64,000 nucleotides of DNA from Monarcha castaneiventris obscurior (Eukaryota > Chordata > Aves > Passeriformes > Monarchidae): assembly GCA_026261815.1 (NCBI GenBank), contig JAMPIT010000230.1:43748501-43812500 (forward strand). Direction: 5' to 3'. The notes under the pieces were generated by a model, which had not been told where the DNA came from, made no database searches, and saw nothing but the letters and a program-made list of their open reading frames with translations. Shown here piece after piece: positions 12,710 through 25,560 of this stretch; position 1 is the first letter of the stretch, and every line of letters begins with the position of its first letter. The position numbers and the translations under genes are program-made.

Positions 12710-15700
12710 ACCAGGCTTTTAGGAGGCTGTCCCAACATTTCAATGTGCTTCAACCAACAGTTCCCTAATTTTCCCATGTCCTCTGGCTCTAGGAGCTGTT
12801 GGTAACAGGCTCTGAGATATGCTGAATGATTTTCTTCTGCTGTGACTTCAGATCTCTCTGATGGCAGTAAAAAAAAGGTTCTGTTAAAATTGAAAATTCC
12901 TATGTTTGTTTCTGATCAGGTTGTTCAATACAGTGTGAAGTAACTACATTTTTGGAGTACCTACAGACTCCATTTAGTCTCAAGGCATCCAGTTTATTGC
13001 ATGTTCTGCAAGCACAGAATAAAATTTTTCTTTTTTTTTCTTCCCCCAAAGATCTTGCCATTTCAGTTCACCAAATCCTAACCAACTTTTGAATTTAGCA
13101 GATATACTATCCTTGGATAAGGTGGGGGCCAGAATGATAAGAACATGGAGGTACTTAGAAAAGCTGTTACACAATAAGATGAATCTTGTTCATTTATTGG
13201 CTTTTAGTACTGTTTTTTGTTTAAATTTTTGGATCTGTCTCAGCCTGTAGTCTGAGGGGAATTAGTTACTGACCTTTCCCATACCAGAAGAACTTAACAG
13301 AGCAAGAATGGTGCAAAGCTCATCTGGTATTTTTCTGGCCTTAGCTTTGTAAAAACTTAATTTACAAGAAGACAAAGGGGAATATATTTAAGAATCACTC
13401 ACTAAAGAGAAAATGTGATTGTTGGAATGGCCATTATTCCTGTGAAAGTAATACTTAATTTTACAAAGCACAGTGTTAGTTTTGGTAAACTAAAGAAAAA
13501 GTGGTCAACAAATACAGGCCATAAGGATCATGAAGAAAAGTTTAAAATTCTCTCCAAATAGTGGGACATGTGGCAATGACTAATTTTAGGCCTGCCCTGC
13601 AGTATTCTTTTACTCTTAACATTTCTTTTGTGGTAGCGCACAGTGGCCACACTCAAGCTGGAACCTTTCTCTGCGTGCAGTCCAAACTTAAATTACCAAT
13701 CATTGCCTCAAATACTGTACGGTCTAATACAGTATTTCTCTTCCTTTTTGTAGCATAATGGGTACCTTCACACTGATGGATTTTTTCTTATTTTTTACTT
13801 TTTAACTGTTTGGAATTTGGAAAGAAGGAAAGTTATAAAATAAAGTGTTTGAATGCAGAGAAAAACATTTCGTTGTTTTACAGAAGCATTGCTTTAGTAC
13901 TATAAAAATGAATATTGTAACTTGGCACTGACTGCAGTCAGGAGCTGGCCTCTGACTTTGCCTTCTGGCAGGCTCATCTGTATATCTGCCAGCAGAATGG
14001 ACTTTCTGTGTTGGTAGTTTTAATTTGTATTTTTAGGTGCTGGTTGCTTCATGAATTCTGCTAGGAAAACCACTTTTAGACATGAAATCCCAGTTTGAAA
14101 AACTCACAGAGTTTACAGCTGGCTGATACAGATGTAGCATTGAAAAGATATGATAACAGCAACAATAATAATATAGTGAAACTGAAGATAGTAATAAAAA
14201 CTTTTTGTGTTGAGGAGTCTTTGGGATAATAATTACCCCTTGTTAATTATCATGATGGAATTTGGTAGGGTGGTTCTGAAATTAATATATGATGAAGTCT
14301 TTAGTCTTTGAGAACCACTTTGTGTAAGTGAAATGAAGATTTTGAAAACTGAGCAAGTGGGAAGATTGTTCTAAGAAAGTGTCTGCAAAGAGCATTCTTA
14401 CTGTTTGGGTTTTTTTGACACAGGAAAAGAGAAGATGGAATGATAACTTGAAGAGAATATGATGTGCCTGTGTTTTTTTGATTCAATGATGGTACAAACT
14501 ATATGTCCCTAGACTGACTCTAGCACATGAACTGCATGCAGGGAAAGAGGAGAGTTTCAAGGCCCTGGAATACAGGGATGTCTTTGTTATCATGATATGA
14601 GGACCTTTGCAGCCTTCTTTTCGCTTTTCCAGGCACTGCAGCTAGCAGGGGGTATTTATGATCTGCACAGAGTCTGACTGTTCTCACAGGTTGTGGGGCA
14701 ATAGAGAAGGAGAACTGGACCTTGGATAGATCTGTGAAGCCCCCAGGAGAGGTGGGTGCAGACAATTTTGAAGTAAGGTATTGTGTAGGAAAGCATCTTC
14801 TACCTATAGTTCTCAGTGCTAGTGAGACTAACAAAGATTGGTCTTAGCTCAAGGGAGGTGCGTATGTGTGAAAGGTTGTTACTTTTGGGTAAGAAAATAA
14901 GAGTTTAGGAAGACTGAAGGCCAGAGAAATGTAGTAGAGATTGTATTTTGAGAGAAAATATGGGTAAGGTGACACTGAAGAGGGGAAGAGAATTTGGAAC
15001 TTCCAGATAAAATGAGGCAAATTATTTTTACACATACAATTTAAAATCCAAATCATTTGTAGAGGCCTAGAAATTATTTAAAGCGGGATTGGGCATTTAG
15101 ATTTGTGTGTCGTGGTTGGGAAGGAAAGCGGGGGGAGGGGAAGAATTCCCAGCAAGTACAGAAGCTAGTCATGCTTCAAAGAAATAATAAATATTTGGTA
15201 AAGAGAGAACAACATTTATGCTGCTTTTACAATTTTGTCACTCTGTTGATTTTTTTTCATCTAGTAAAGATAATAAATGAATAATGATAAAATATTTCTG
15301 TTTGGAAGTTCTTCCTTGGTGTTCACGAAGAGTATTTATTTTCCATCAGCCCTTTACAGTGTAACATTGATTGGTATGTGTAATGTATTATTCATACTGT
15401 TCTAGTTTCATCCCATTAGCAATGCCAACATTATGCTGAATTCTGCAGTGGTTATCTTGTATGAAGTCTTTGTACAGCAAATTCTGCTGTGGTTGAGATC
15501 CCATTTCACATTTAGTGACAAGACAGAGTGAACTGTAGCACCTTATTGATACTACTCAGACTTTGTTCCCCTTCCTCCCTCCAAAGAAATGAGAATTGAG
15601 ACTGTACCGTAGACCTATAAAACCAAATTGTGAAAGGCAGAAAGTATATCAGGACTGGTTTATTTTTGGTTCTTCTATCTTTGTTTTCCTGGTAGCTAAT

Positions 15701-17190
15701 ACCTTTAGAAGAGCCAAATGACTAAACCCATCACATTGAAAAAATAGCAAGAGCAGAATTAAAAACAGCCTTCAAATAAAAAAGTCTGGCATTTTGGTTC
15801 ATATGTGTGATCCTATGGGTACAATTTTGATTGTGAAAATTTTTCTGTATAGAGCTGATTTAAGTATGTGCCGAATCCAACTGCTCATCATGGTTTAGAT
15901 TACTGAAGGTCTGCCTAATGCTAGTACAAAAAAAGAAGTTTTTCATTTATATCTTTAATACAGGATATATTTATATCTTTAGTACAGGAACTTTTTTTTT
16001 CATGTGCAATAGGCCCAGCCCAACATGCATCAGATTCAATGATAATCTGCTCATTGACTGACTGATTTGGGCCTGGTGTGCTTAGGTGAAAACTTAAGGT
16101 TTGGGGTTTTTTTGTTCTGAAAAAAATGGACTTCTCCATAGACTTTTCTGAGAATCTAGGTCATAGTAAATTGAAAGCTTCAGAGACGTGAATAAAGATT
16201 AATTTTAAAAATATCGTAGTTTCTAAATACTTATGATGTGGAATAAGAAGGAAATAAAAGTTTGAAGAATTTTTTTTCTCAAATGTTTTCATTTTTTGAA
16301 ACAGCTGCATAAACAAGGAAACAGTCTCTTCTTGGCATGAATACTTAAAAAAAAAAAATTCCATGCTTTATGGTAGATACGTCATGAAGGATAATGGTTG
16401 GCATCTGTGAAACTGTATTTCTTTGGATTTTTTATCTTTAGACACAGGGAGAGCCTGAACAAAGATGTGAGGTCTGTTGGGGGAATTGGAAGCTCACAAA
16501 TCAACCAGACCCACAGTTCTGAAAAAGATGAGATGAGGGTGGCAAAGAGTCTCTAGATTTTAAGGAATAAATAAGGTGAAACAAAGAAGACAGAAAGCTT
16601 GAGGGACAAAAGGAATAGATTCAATAGCCAAGGAAGAGTACACCAAAGGAATAGAAACCAAAAGTTTTGCTTTCAAACGGTGATGATGGGGGAGGGTGAT
16701 TATTTTTGGTTTAAAATGTGTGGTTATTCCAAGAGGCAGGATTGTACTACAGTCTTTATTGAAGCTGGGGAAAGGACTTGCTCAACCTTTTGGAGAGTAA
16801 CTAGGCAAGCATTCTTTAACAGGTTCTAGATGTTCTGAAAGATACTTGTCATATATATGCAGATCATCTTCTGTTTCTCTGAGAAGGAAATGTGCATGCT
16901 GGAACTTATGTCAATAAAACACTGACCTTTCAGAGCTTAAATGAGCATGAAGTAGAGAAAGCTCAGTTATTTACAGCAGTGTTGTTAAGTCTTAATTATA
17001 GTAAAATTGTGTGTGTGAGATATTGAGTAGGTTTAATATAGAAAATCATTGTAAGTTAGTATTTCCATAAAAGCTTATATATTCAGGTTTTCTTTGGTTT
17101 TACCATAGTTTTTACAAAATACACTTTCATTCATTGCTTAACGTGTTTATGGTCAGTTTTTCAGAAACATGATTGAGTACACTGAGTGCT
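12710..17190. other. non-coding DNA, no gene supported
   Basis: No exon, RNA gene or named repeat was recognised. It holds a 24-bp-period tandem duplication at 15945-15989 and a G-rich patch near 15129-15140 (GGGGGGAGGGG) that falls short of a canonical quadruplex. Confidence 0.65.
15945..15989. repeat. two-copy tandem duplication
   Basis: A 21-base unit (starting ATTTATATCTTTA and ending TACAGGA) occurs at 15945-15965 and again at 15969-15989 with a single A/G difference at 15958 versus 15982. The period is 24. It is a recent local slippage duplication. Confidence 0.85.
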
Positions 17191-17360
17191 TAAAATAATT
17201 AATTAGTTGCAGTATGCTCATATATGACGTCAGACAATTATAACAACTTATTTTTTAATAATTAATCAAAATCCTAATTAAAACAGTGTAGGATGGACCT
17301 ATTTGCATGCAAAAACCAGAGAAGGGACTCAATAATCTGTCTGATTCAATAATCAGTGAA
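17191..17360. promoter_or_regulatory. candidate conserved enhancer: homeodomain/CRE/octamer cluster
   Basis: Within 170 bp there are TAATTAATTA (17196-17205), a full palindromic CRE TGACGTCA (17225-17232), TAATTA at 17259-17264 and at 17275-17280, and a perfect octamer ATTTGCAT (17301-17308). A pair of TCAATAATC repeats lies at 17329-17337 and 17346-17354. The motifs are seen directly. Enhancer function is inferred from their density. AT-rich DNA yields TAATTA readily by chance, but a CRE and an octamer are less expected. Confidence 0.35.
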
Positions 17361-17799
17361 ACCCACTCCCCTGGTTATTTCTTGCTCCCTATAGCTGATA
17401 TTATCCAGCATATGAGGAAAAGGGAGTTTTACAATATCTTGTGTGGTATTTGACCTTCATAATAGTAGTTACATCAGAATGCATTCCATTGAATAGCACA
17501 GTTATGGGGAAAGAATTTAGTCTGGCCAGAGTAGGATATGCCATAGCCAAAGAGCTCAGTGGATTATAAGATATTTCTTCTCACTGGCTTGCAGTTTGTA
17601 TTAATTTATTTTCTGGCATTATACATTTTGCATTCCCTACTTCATTTGGGTCCAGCTTTGGTGGATGCCATTCCAGAGTCTTTTCATCCTGATGACTAGG
17701 GAGCTTAATAGGAATTAAGGAGGGTTAGTTAAGGGGAATCAGACTTCCTGGGGCAGTGCTTTAACCCCTCTGTAAAGGGTCCAGCATAAAGATACAGAG
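17361..17799. other. non-coding DNA
   Basis: I see no gene, repeat or motif here that I can support. Confidence 0.6.
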
Positions 17800-18460
17800 C
17801 ATCAATTAGATGGTTTCCTGGATTTGGCTTTCTGAGTCCTTAGTGGGTAGCAGGAGCTACTGTAAAGCCCCAAGCTTGCATGGTCTTGCCAGCTGCAGTA
17901 TGCTGGGCCAGCAGTAGAGATACAGAGACAGCACAGACACGAGGAGCTGTTTTGTGCTGGAAGCTGCTGATCCCAGTAAAAAAGGCACTCGGACTCCATA
18001 AGGCATCATTCACAATGCTGTTCATGCCCTGTAAGAAGCATCCCTTTAAATGCTGGGAACCCCAGCACCACCACCAGCCTCTGTAGAGTGTGCTGGGCAG
18101 ACACCACCTGTAGAAAAGGTTCTCCCTTTTGGGCATTCCAGCTGTTAAAGGATTTTCTAGGAAAACAAGCAAAGAACTCTTTTTCATTTCTGCAGTAAAA
18201 GTGGAATGATGTTCTTGGGAGACCTTGCTGCATGTTCAGGTAAAGACAAGGCCATGCAATTGATGCAATTGCTGGTACAGAGGTGGGGCTGCCAACAGGC
18301 TCCTCTGCACAATGCATTGGTTGCACATGTCCAGTGGCCAAGACATTTGAGCCACACCACACGGGCCTGAAGACCATGCTGGGTGTGCAGCACAGCACTG
18401 GCCTGGGCCTCTGCAAATGAAATGTTGTGTGGATCACAGACTTTTCATGTGCCATGATCT
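17800..18460. other. GC-richer block with minus-strand open frames, origin unknown
   Basis: This 0.66-kb block is richer in GC than its flanks, with a 149-codon minus-strand frame (18006-18455) and an overlapping 115-codon frame (17840-18187). The translations show many Cys, His and Trp residues but no domain or catalytic motif that I recognise. No splice sites fit well. An ancient repeat or a degraded retrocopy is possible; a functional gene is unlikely. Confidence 0.4.
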
Positions 18461-21400
18461 TCAGTTAGGATCGATGCAGATGTAAAATTCAAATGAAGTC
18501 AAGCACAAGTTGTTTTTAGGTACTACTCAGTGAAAATTGGTGCTTAGCTTTTAAAGTAATTTTATATATTAGTATATACCACAGCATTAGGCTAGATATA
18601 AATGACTTAGAAATATGGCAGGTGGTAAATATCAATTTTTCATATCTCTAGGAAGGTAAAACTTCATTAGTAACACAAAATGATTACATACAAACCTTAC
18701 CAATCTGTTTTTAGCAGATACCAGATAACAGTAAGGGAATTTAACAGCTAGCATATAGTTCTGCCTTTGTTCTGTAAACAGTTTTCCCTTTCTTTCAAGT
18801 TTAGTACACTTAGGGCCAGATTTCCCTTGCTTACTTCAAACTGATAACACAGCAGTTGAAAAACCAAGTAATTAGGTCCAGCAGGCAGTCTCTGTCACTT
18901 AGATGTTTACGATTTATATATCGCATGTAATTAGTTGCATTGTGGGCAATGTGACCCAGTGAATGTGCTATGAGATCTGGTACTGGGAGATCAGAATGTT
19001 TTTGCAGCTTTGCTATGACAGCTCTTACAATCTTCAGTTGCTGCAGTTTAGTGTCTAACTGGTACTACCATGCATACACTAAAAGTGCAATAAAAGTGTT
19101 AAGTGCTATTTCCAAGTGATGGTGTAGTAAGAGGACGTTGAGTCTTAGTATTGGGTAAAACGAAGAATTTCTGCCATCTTATGAAGTTCTTTCTCCATTT
19201 ACTTTTCTTTCTCTTTTCAGTTTTTCAAGTATGTACTATTTTTGTGTAATTTTCACGAACTGTGCTCCATATTAATGTTTGAAATACTCTGTCTGCATTT
19301 TTAATGCTTTGATGAATTTGTTGGAGTTGATAATCCTCTGAGACCTTTGTCCAGATATTTGATTTTTCAACTGAACAAAAACCGACCATCTCACCAATAA
19401 TTAAAAAAAATACGTAAAAAATCCAGCAACTGGAACAAATATGGTTTGGCACCAACATTTCACTGTGTATTTTAGTATGTTTCAAAAGTAATATTTCTAC
19501 TAGGTTGGTCTGCTAAATTTTGATCTGTACACTTTTCTGATCAAAGGTACTAAAGTCAGAGGCTTAGAGCTGTATATAACATTAGGAAAAATAACAGGTT
19601 AGGAGATTAATCTGTGACATTCAACCTCTAGATTTGAAAAAGGCTTGATGGACAGTGTTAGATTGTTTTGCTCATGGGATGCTCTCTTTTAGCAGTATTG
19701 AGTATTCCTTCAAATGTAGTTTAGGTGTGTGATTCCTGTTTTGTCATCCATTTACACTGCTGATTGATTTTAGCAGTGAAGTTGTAAACCTGGAGCCATA
19801 AGAAAATGGAGTTTTTTATATCTTCACAAATTTCACATTACAAGCTTATGGGATGTGTAAGAAGTAGTAGGAAGACTGATGAAGAATGATGTTCAATTTA
19901 ACACAAACATCAGTTTTCCAATGTGCAAGAGGTGCAAAAAAAGTCTTTGTAAAGACTATTAGTAAATTATGAGGAAGCAGTAGAGCCCTGCTCGAAGAAT
20001 TGAACTAAGGTGGACCATGAAGAAATTTGGGAGTACTTGATCTTTGCTGTGGGTTTGTTATGGTTTATGTTTGTTTGTTTTTTTTTCTTGAAGTGAAAGC
20101 AGGACTGAAGTGTACTGTACAGATATGTACTGACTATAGAGAGCCTTATGGGTGAAATAGCAGGAGAAGCTGTACTTCACAATCACTGTTTTTAAAGCTA
20201 GTGTGGCTACAATAATGGATGTTTTGTTCCACCTCAGGGTTATTGTAATATTGAAAGTATACTTAAGGCAGTGATTTCATAGCACAGGTTGTCATCTGAA
20301 AAGAATAATTACTAAAATATTTTGAGTTTGAGCTGGAAATAATGTTATTACTTTCACTGTATTTTCTTCCACAATTTTATTTCATTTGATGTCTTTTAAC
20401 ACCTACAAATCTAGATATTCAGGAGCCACTTCTTTTTGGCATCCTGGATGTCTACTGCAGATGTGTCTCTTTCTTGCTCTAATTTTTTTCTACGTTCCTT
20501 TTTCTGTCACATTTAACTTGTCTTTCTTATGCTTTTCCTACACATACAGCATTATTCATTATTCTGGAGAGCACCATCTCTAATCTGGAGCTGTTTAGCT
20601 TTTTTGACAGAGTATTTTTTCATCAGAAAATGCCAAATCACTAAAATTGGCCTATTCATTAATACTAGCCCGTTTCCAGGCTTTCAGAATTATTTGTAGT
20701 TGTCAGAATGTTCTATTCAAACTTTTTCTGTATGGAGCGTATGTGAATATTTCTTGTTCATCTAGAAATCTAAAATGATTTGTATTTCCTAAGGCTAAAG
20801 GAGGAAATTGGAAAGGTAGCATTTTGAAATTAAGAACTTGAAATGTTATTTTCTGCTGTTTATATTTTTGGGTTTAAAATGGTTTTTTGTTGTTCATACT
20901 GATAGCATGACTGTCTCAAAGCTCAAACCCCACAAAATGGAATGGTTTCATAAGTTCAACTGGAAAGTTTTAATACTATGGGTTTGCATTGAGATTTTAA
21001 ATCGCCAAATATTCTGCAAAATGGAAATGTTAAAAATTGCACTTCTGGTTAATTATATTTTTTTTAGCTGTTTTTTAGCTATGTTTTTATATTCGTTAGA
21101 GATAGAGGAGCCATGTAACAATTTCTTGCATCAGAAAAATGTCTGAATCCTTGTTCTCAATTCACTATTCTCAGTATAGCATTCCCTTTCCAGCTAAATT
21201 CTAAAGGGAATCCAGATGTTTATTTAAATATTCATAACACAACTGCTGTTAGAGCTGGGAGGATCATAGATACCTGTGTTCATTTCACACTACATTCATC
21301 TTGTAGTTAAAAATACCGTATTCATTACAGTGCTAGCAGATGAGCCCTTTGACAGGAAAAGGCATTTTTCCCTCCTCTACAAGTAAGGCTTTATGAAAAG

Positions 21401-24400
21401 GAGGCAGTAGAGCTGTCTCAGAAAACATAATGTATTGAGTATTGGCCCCAGCCTCACAGAAGAAGCTTTGTGTACTGTATTTAAATATTGTATTCTCAAA
21501 GATTTCTGAATTTATTTACGCTTGCCTTAGCACTGGACATATCTAGAAAGGCCATAAAACGTTTTAAGGAACCATTAAGATGGAGCTGAATTACGCATTT
21601 AAGATGGGGATTTTATTGCATTGTTTGTGGAAAAAGACAGTTTACTATCTTGCCTAACAATCAGTGAAGCAAGGGGGAAAAACATTGAGACCTGCCAAAT
21701 TTGTGTTAATTTGTAAAGCATCTGAAAAAGACTATTTATTTGATGCTTGCTGACAAACTTTCCTAAGAATTATGATGAAAATATTAAATTTTAAACATAT
21801 GTTAACTGATGAAAGTGATGAAATACTGATTTTTGTTAAATATTTATATCAGGCCTTTTTTTTCCCCTTCAGGTATTTTTCCATGAATGTAAATGGTTAT
21901 GGAGATAGAATGTGGTATGTTGGTTATATATTAATTCTGGAGTAGAAGGGAATGTGTACAGTGAAAGGAAATTTATGCAGAGGAGCATGAAAGCCACCAA
22001 ACAGGGAATGTGGGGTATGTGTATAGAAAGTCATGGGAAGATGCAAGCAGCAGTGGGAATCTGTGAGGTGAAAGGGAGAAGAGGAATGTGCTTTTCAGCT
22101 ATTCTGAGGAAATAAAGCATCTGTAAAGCTTTCCAAACTGGTACTGCATGCTTCTGCTCTTCTTATTTCTGAAAATGGCTCAAAGTCACAGTCTCTCCTT
22201 CAAAGCTTTAAGGGAAAAGCAAGAGTATGATTGATAATGCTGAAATATATAATAACTTATAGTCAGCAAAGATTATGTAGATTACTCTGTCAAATTACTA
22301 AGGCCCTGACACCACTCCATTCTTCACTTATTTAAGGGTGTACTCCCGCATGTTTCACTATGGATTTAAATAATGTATTTAAGAATCTAAAATGGAAATT
22401 TTTAGCAAATGAGAGCAGGAGCATTAGAGGAAAACAACACGATGAGTGAGCACAGTTTTTATAGGACTGTTGGAACATCTTTCATGGAAGATTAGGTACA
22501 AATGCTGCTTTTTTCAGATGTTTTCTTTCATCCTGTCTCATGCATTCTTTTTCCAATATGGTATCTATCTAGGTATCGCTGTTAGCAGTTGTGACTTTTC
22601 CATCCAGATTCAGATTATGATGAATGATGATAAAACATACTTGCACTCTAAGCTCATAGCAGTGACTTTTTATAAACATTGTAATAATGCATTTAAAAGT
22701 TTGTGGTGTGTGCAGCTTTATTTGGAAGACAAGTAATTCCTGTGTAGGCATGCAGTATGTACCATCACTGTCTGAAAGAGCTAGACAGGTATTTGAAACT
22801 ACTGGGTTTTTTCATTCCTTTCAAACCACTGGGAAAATAGTTGAATAGATGTTGAATTTGCCAGAGTGAATGATATATGTAGGGAGACTGACAGTAAGGG
22901 GGCAGAAATGAAGGCTTTAAATGCCACGTCAGGAATAGGGTTCATGGACACGCAAGAAGTTCGGTTCCGTTGGGTTACCCCCTCAGAGAACTGGCTCTTG
23001 GGACAGAGCATACTCGGAAAGCTGTGCAGCTCAGCAGCTGCAGTGCTACATAGTGTGTGATTCGAAGCTTACTTTCTTGTTTCCTGCAGTGAACAATGAC
23101 AGTGGGAAGTACTGGTCAGTAGGGATAAATTTTAAATCAGTCATTGGGCTTCCTGCCATGTTTCCTGATGCCTGGGCCACCTTATTTATAAACCCAGGAG
23201 AGTTTAGTAATTATTAGAAGAAAGTGTAATTAATTTATAGAGTTCTAGTTATTTTGCTGAGTACTGTCATTGGAAGTACAATGAAGCCTTTAAGTAACGT
23301 CCAGTCACTGTATAAAGCTGTCTTGTGGCTGCTAAACTTTCACATTATGCTGGAGTTGGATATAAACACTCCTTTTATAACTTGCATGTCACTGAAGTAC
23401 GCAGATGTCTTGGCTCTGAAAGCACGTTTATGAAATGAGTGCAGTACTGGAGTTATGCCAGGATTGAAACTCAGTAGTTTGAGGAGGAGTCCTAATACAT
23501 CTCAGGATGGGAGGTCAGCTGAATAAGTGGGCCTCCCTTGTTCTGAAAGCAGGATACTAGTCCTGGGAGAGTGTGCTCTATGCATATTAGTTGTATTATG
23601 ATACAGTTAATTTCTGAAAAATCTGTGCTGTAACGCTGCTTTGGTTCTCATTGAGAAAGGCCAATTCTGTTTAGGGTAGGCATTTCAAGTTAAACATGAA
23701 AATTAGAAGATAAAACAAACCAGGAAAATTGTATTAATTTTTGACCTAAATTCACAACAGTTTTGTGAAAAGGGAATAGGAAGTGTATGGCTTCCTCATG
23801 ATAATTTTATATAGCTGATATGTGGATGTATATTTATATAGTGTGTAGAATGTTGTGTATAGTGTGTGCAAATACGTATTTGTGTGTATAGATTCATATG
23901 AATATGAAAAGTGGAGTTTATAAAAGTAACTGTAGAGTACCTCTAGCAGCATAAATTCTGTTTGATTTCTAGAATGTTTCAGTTTTTCACATGTGAAGTG
24001 TTTGTAATAAAACAGGTGGGACAGCCTTGTCTCCTTGGCTGGACTGAGACATGGCTGTACATCATCCAAGTTGGATATTACACTTTCTCTTGTTTAGACC
24101 TAATATATTATATAATCTGACAGAAATTTGGTGGAATGGAGTTCTTCTTTGGGTAATTTACATCGTAGTTTTAATCTGTCAGTTGAGACTGAAGTGTGAG
24201 ATTTTATTCTAGTTAGTTAGCACATGAGGAATTGATGGCAGAGAGTTGAGCCAGGAGTTGAAGCACTTGTTTTTTCAGCACTCAGCCTTTTTCTTCTTCT
24301 AGTGATAATGATGAAATGTGAACTAAAATTAAAATTGCAGTTGTATTTATTTTACATTTCAACATTACATCTATTTGGCAGGATCCTTGGCTTTGTGGCA

Positions 24401-25450
24401 ATATCAAAAATGAATCCACGAGAGTTCTGCTTTTGGTAGGGTTTGTCTACACATCTGTAATAGGGAGATATGAATTAATTCTGTCTGTGCTGAAATTCTG
24501 AACTTTTAGTGTGAAGTGCTGTGCCCAAGATTACTGGGTTAAAACAGTGCTAAAAGCACCTCTAAAATTTCTGGGCTAGACCTGTTTTGCACCTGACTGA
24601 CTTGTTAATGTAGTGGCTAGAGGATCTTGTGCCATCTGCACTTACCTTCTTAGAGTTGGATTTTTTTAGATACTTCTAGGAGGATACAGAAATACAGTTA
24701 CTCGTGAGACCTCTATAAAGGGTCATGCTCGAGAACCCCTGAGGTTAGATAAATTGGGAATAGCTGCACAGTTCCTATGGCTGAAGTTAACGAAACGGAA
24801 GTGGCTCAGTTCACTTCCATCAAAAGACAGCATAATGCACAGAGCTCAGCCACATTGGAGAACATGACCCCTTATTTATTTTGCATTATTCCAAGGTATT
24901 AGAGCTATCTTTGAAATCTATAATGTAGTAAGACACTTAAAAATTTGTTATGCTTAAATGTACAGATCTTATATAGTTAGATACTCAGCGTTAGAGATGG
25001 TGTGTGAAATTGCTTTTAAATTAATACCAGGTATTGATGGAAAAAGTTTTTTTTTAATTTTCTGGTTTTTTTTTAAAAACAGGTTAAGGTATTAGTGCTA
25101 GTTGCTAGCAAAGAGTAAGATACAATATTTTGTTTTAGATATTTTTGTGCAATGTCCCTTTTAGGAATATCTAGTGTAATCCATGGGAATAGATAGAAAA
25201 ATTGTAGTATCTCCTGCCTACTGTTATGCACTGCAGTTAAACTGTAGAAGTCAAGAAATCTAGTTGTGTCCCCCCAGCTCATTAATCTGTGTTCTACCTT
25301 TTTGCAAGTAACTTTTGCTTAATGGACAGCATGACAAATTAGCCATGGATATCAGAAAAAGGAATTGAGAGGGGAATGCTACATACGGAGTGACATGGAA
25401 GTGGCTAATGTTAGTCAACAGAGTCTTTCATTTGAATATTTAGTCCTTTC
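18461..25450. other. non-coding DNA, no gene supported
   Basis: This is AT-rich sequence with chance frames only. Local points are a TG/TA-rich stretch at about 23818-23910 and an inverted pair of ETS-like sites at 24797-24818. A small block with several CpGs at about 22920-23050 has no identifiable origin. Confidence 0.65.
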
Positions 25451-25560
25451 ATAAAATCATAGAATGGCTTGGGTTGGAAGGGACTTTAAAGATCACCTAG
25501 TTCCAGCCCCCTCTGCTTTGGGCAGGGACAACTTCCTCTAGACCTTCTAGGCATGAGAAG
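25451..25560 (-). mobile_element. CR1 LINE 3'-end fragment
   Basis: Read on the + strand, the segment starts with ATCATAGAATGGCTTGGGTT, then a GGAAGGGAC motif, 'AAAGATCACCTAGTTCCAGCC' type sequence and GGGCAGGGACAACTTCC. This is the complement of the 3' untranslated end of avian CR1 elements, so the copy lies on the minus strand. Only about 110 bp resemble CR1. The part from roughly 25545 to 25590 is degraded, with a partial match to the 'gctcagag' zone of the family. This is a typical 5'-truncated dead copy with no coding capacity. Confidence 0.9.

Noticed and set aside
15113..15141. G-rich patch as a second quadruplex
   Set aside because: Only three separated runs of three or more G, and one spacer is too long for the canonical pattern.
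23818..23910. TG/TA-rich stretch as a microsatellite
   Set aside because: Too interrupted, with no unit repeated enough times in a row.
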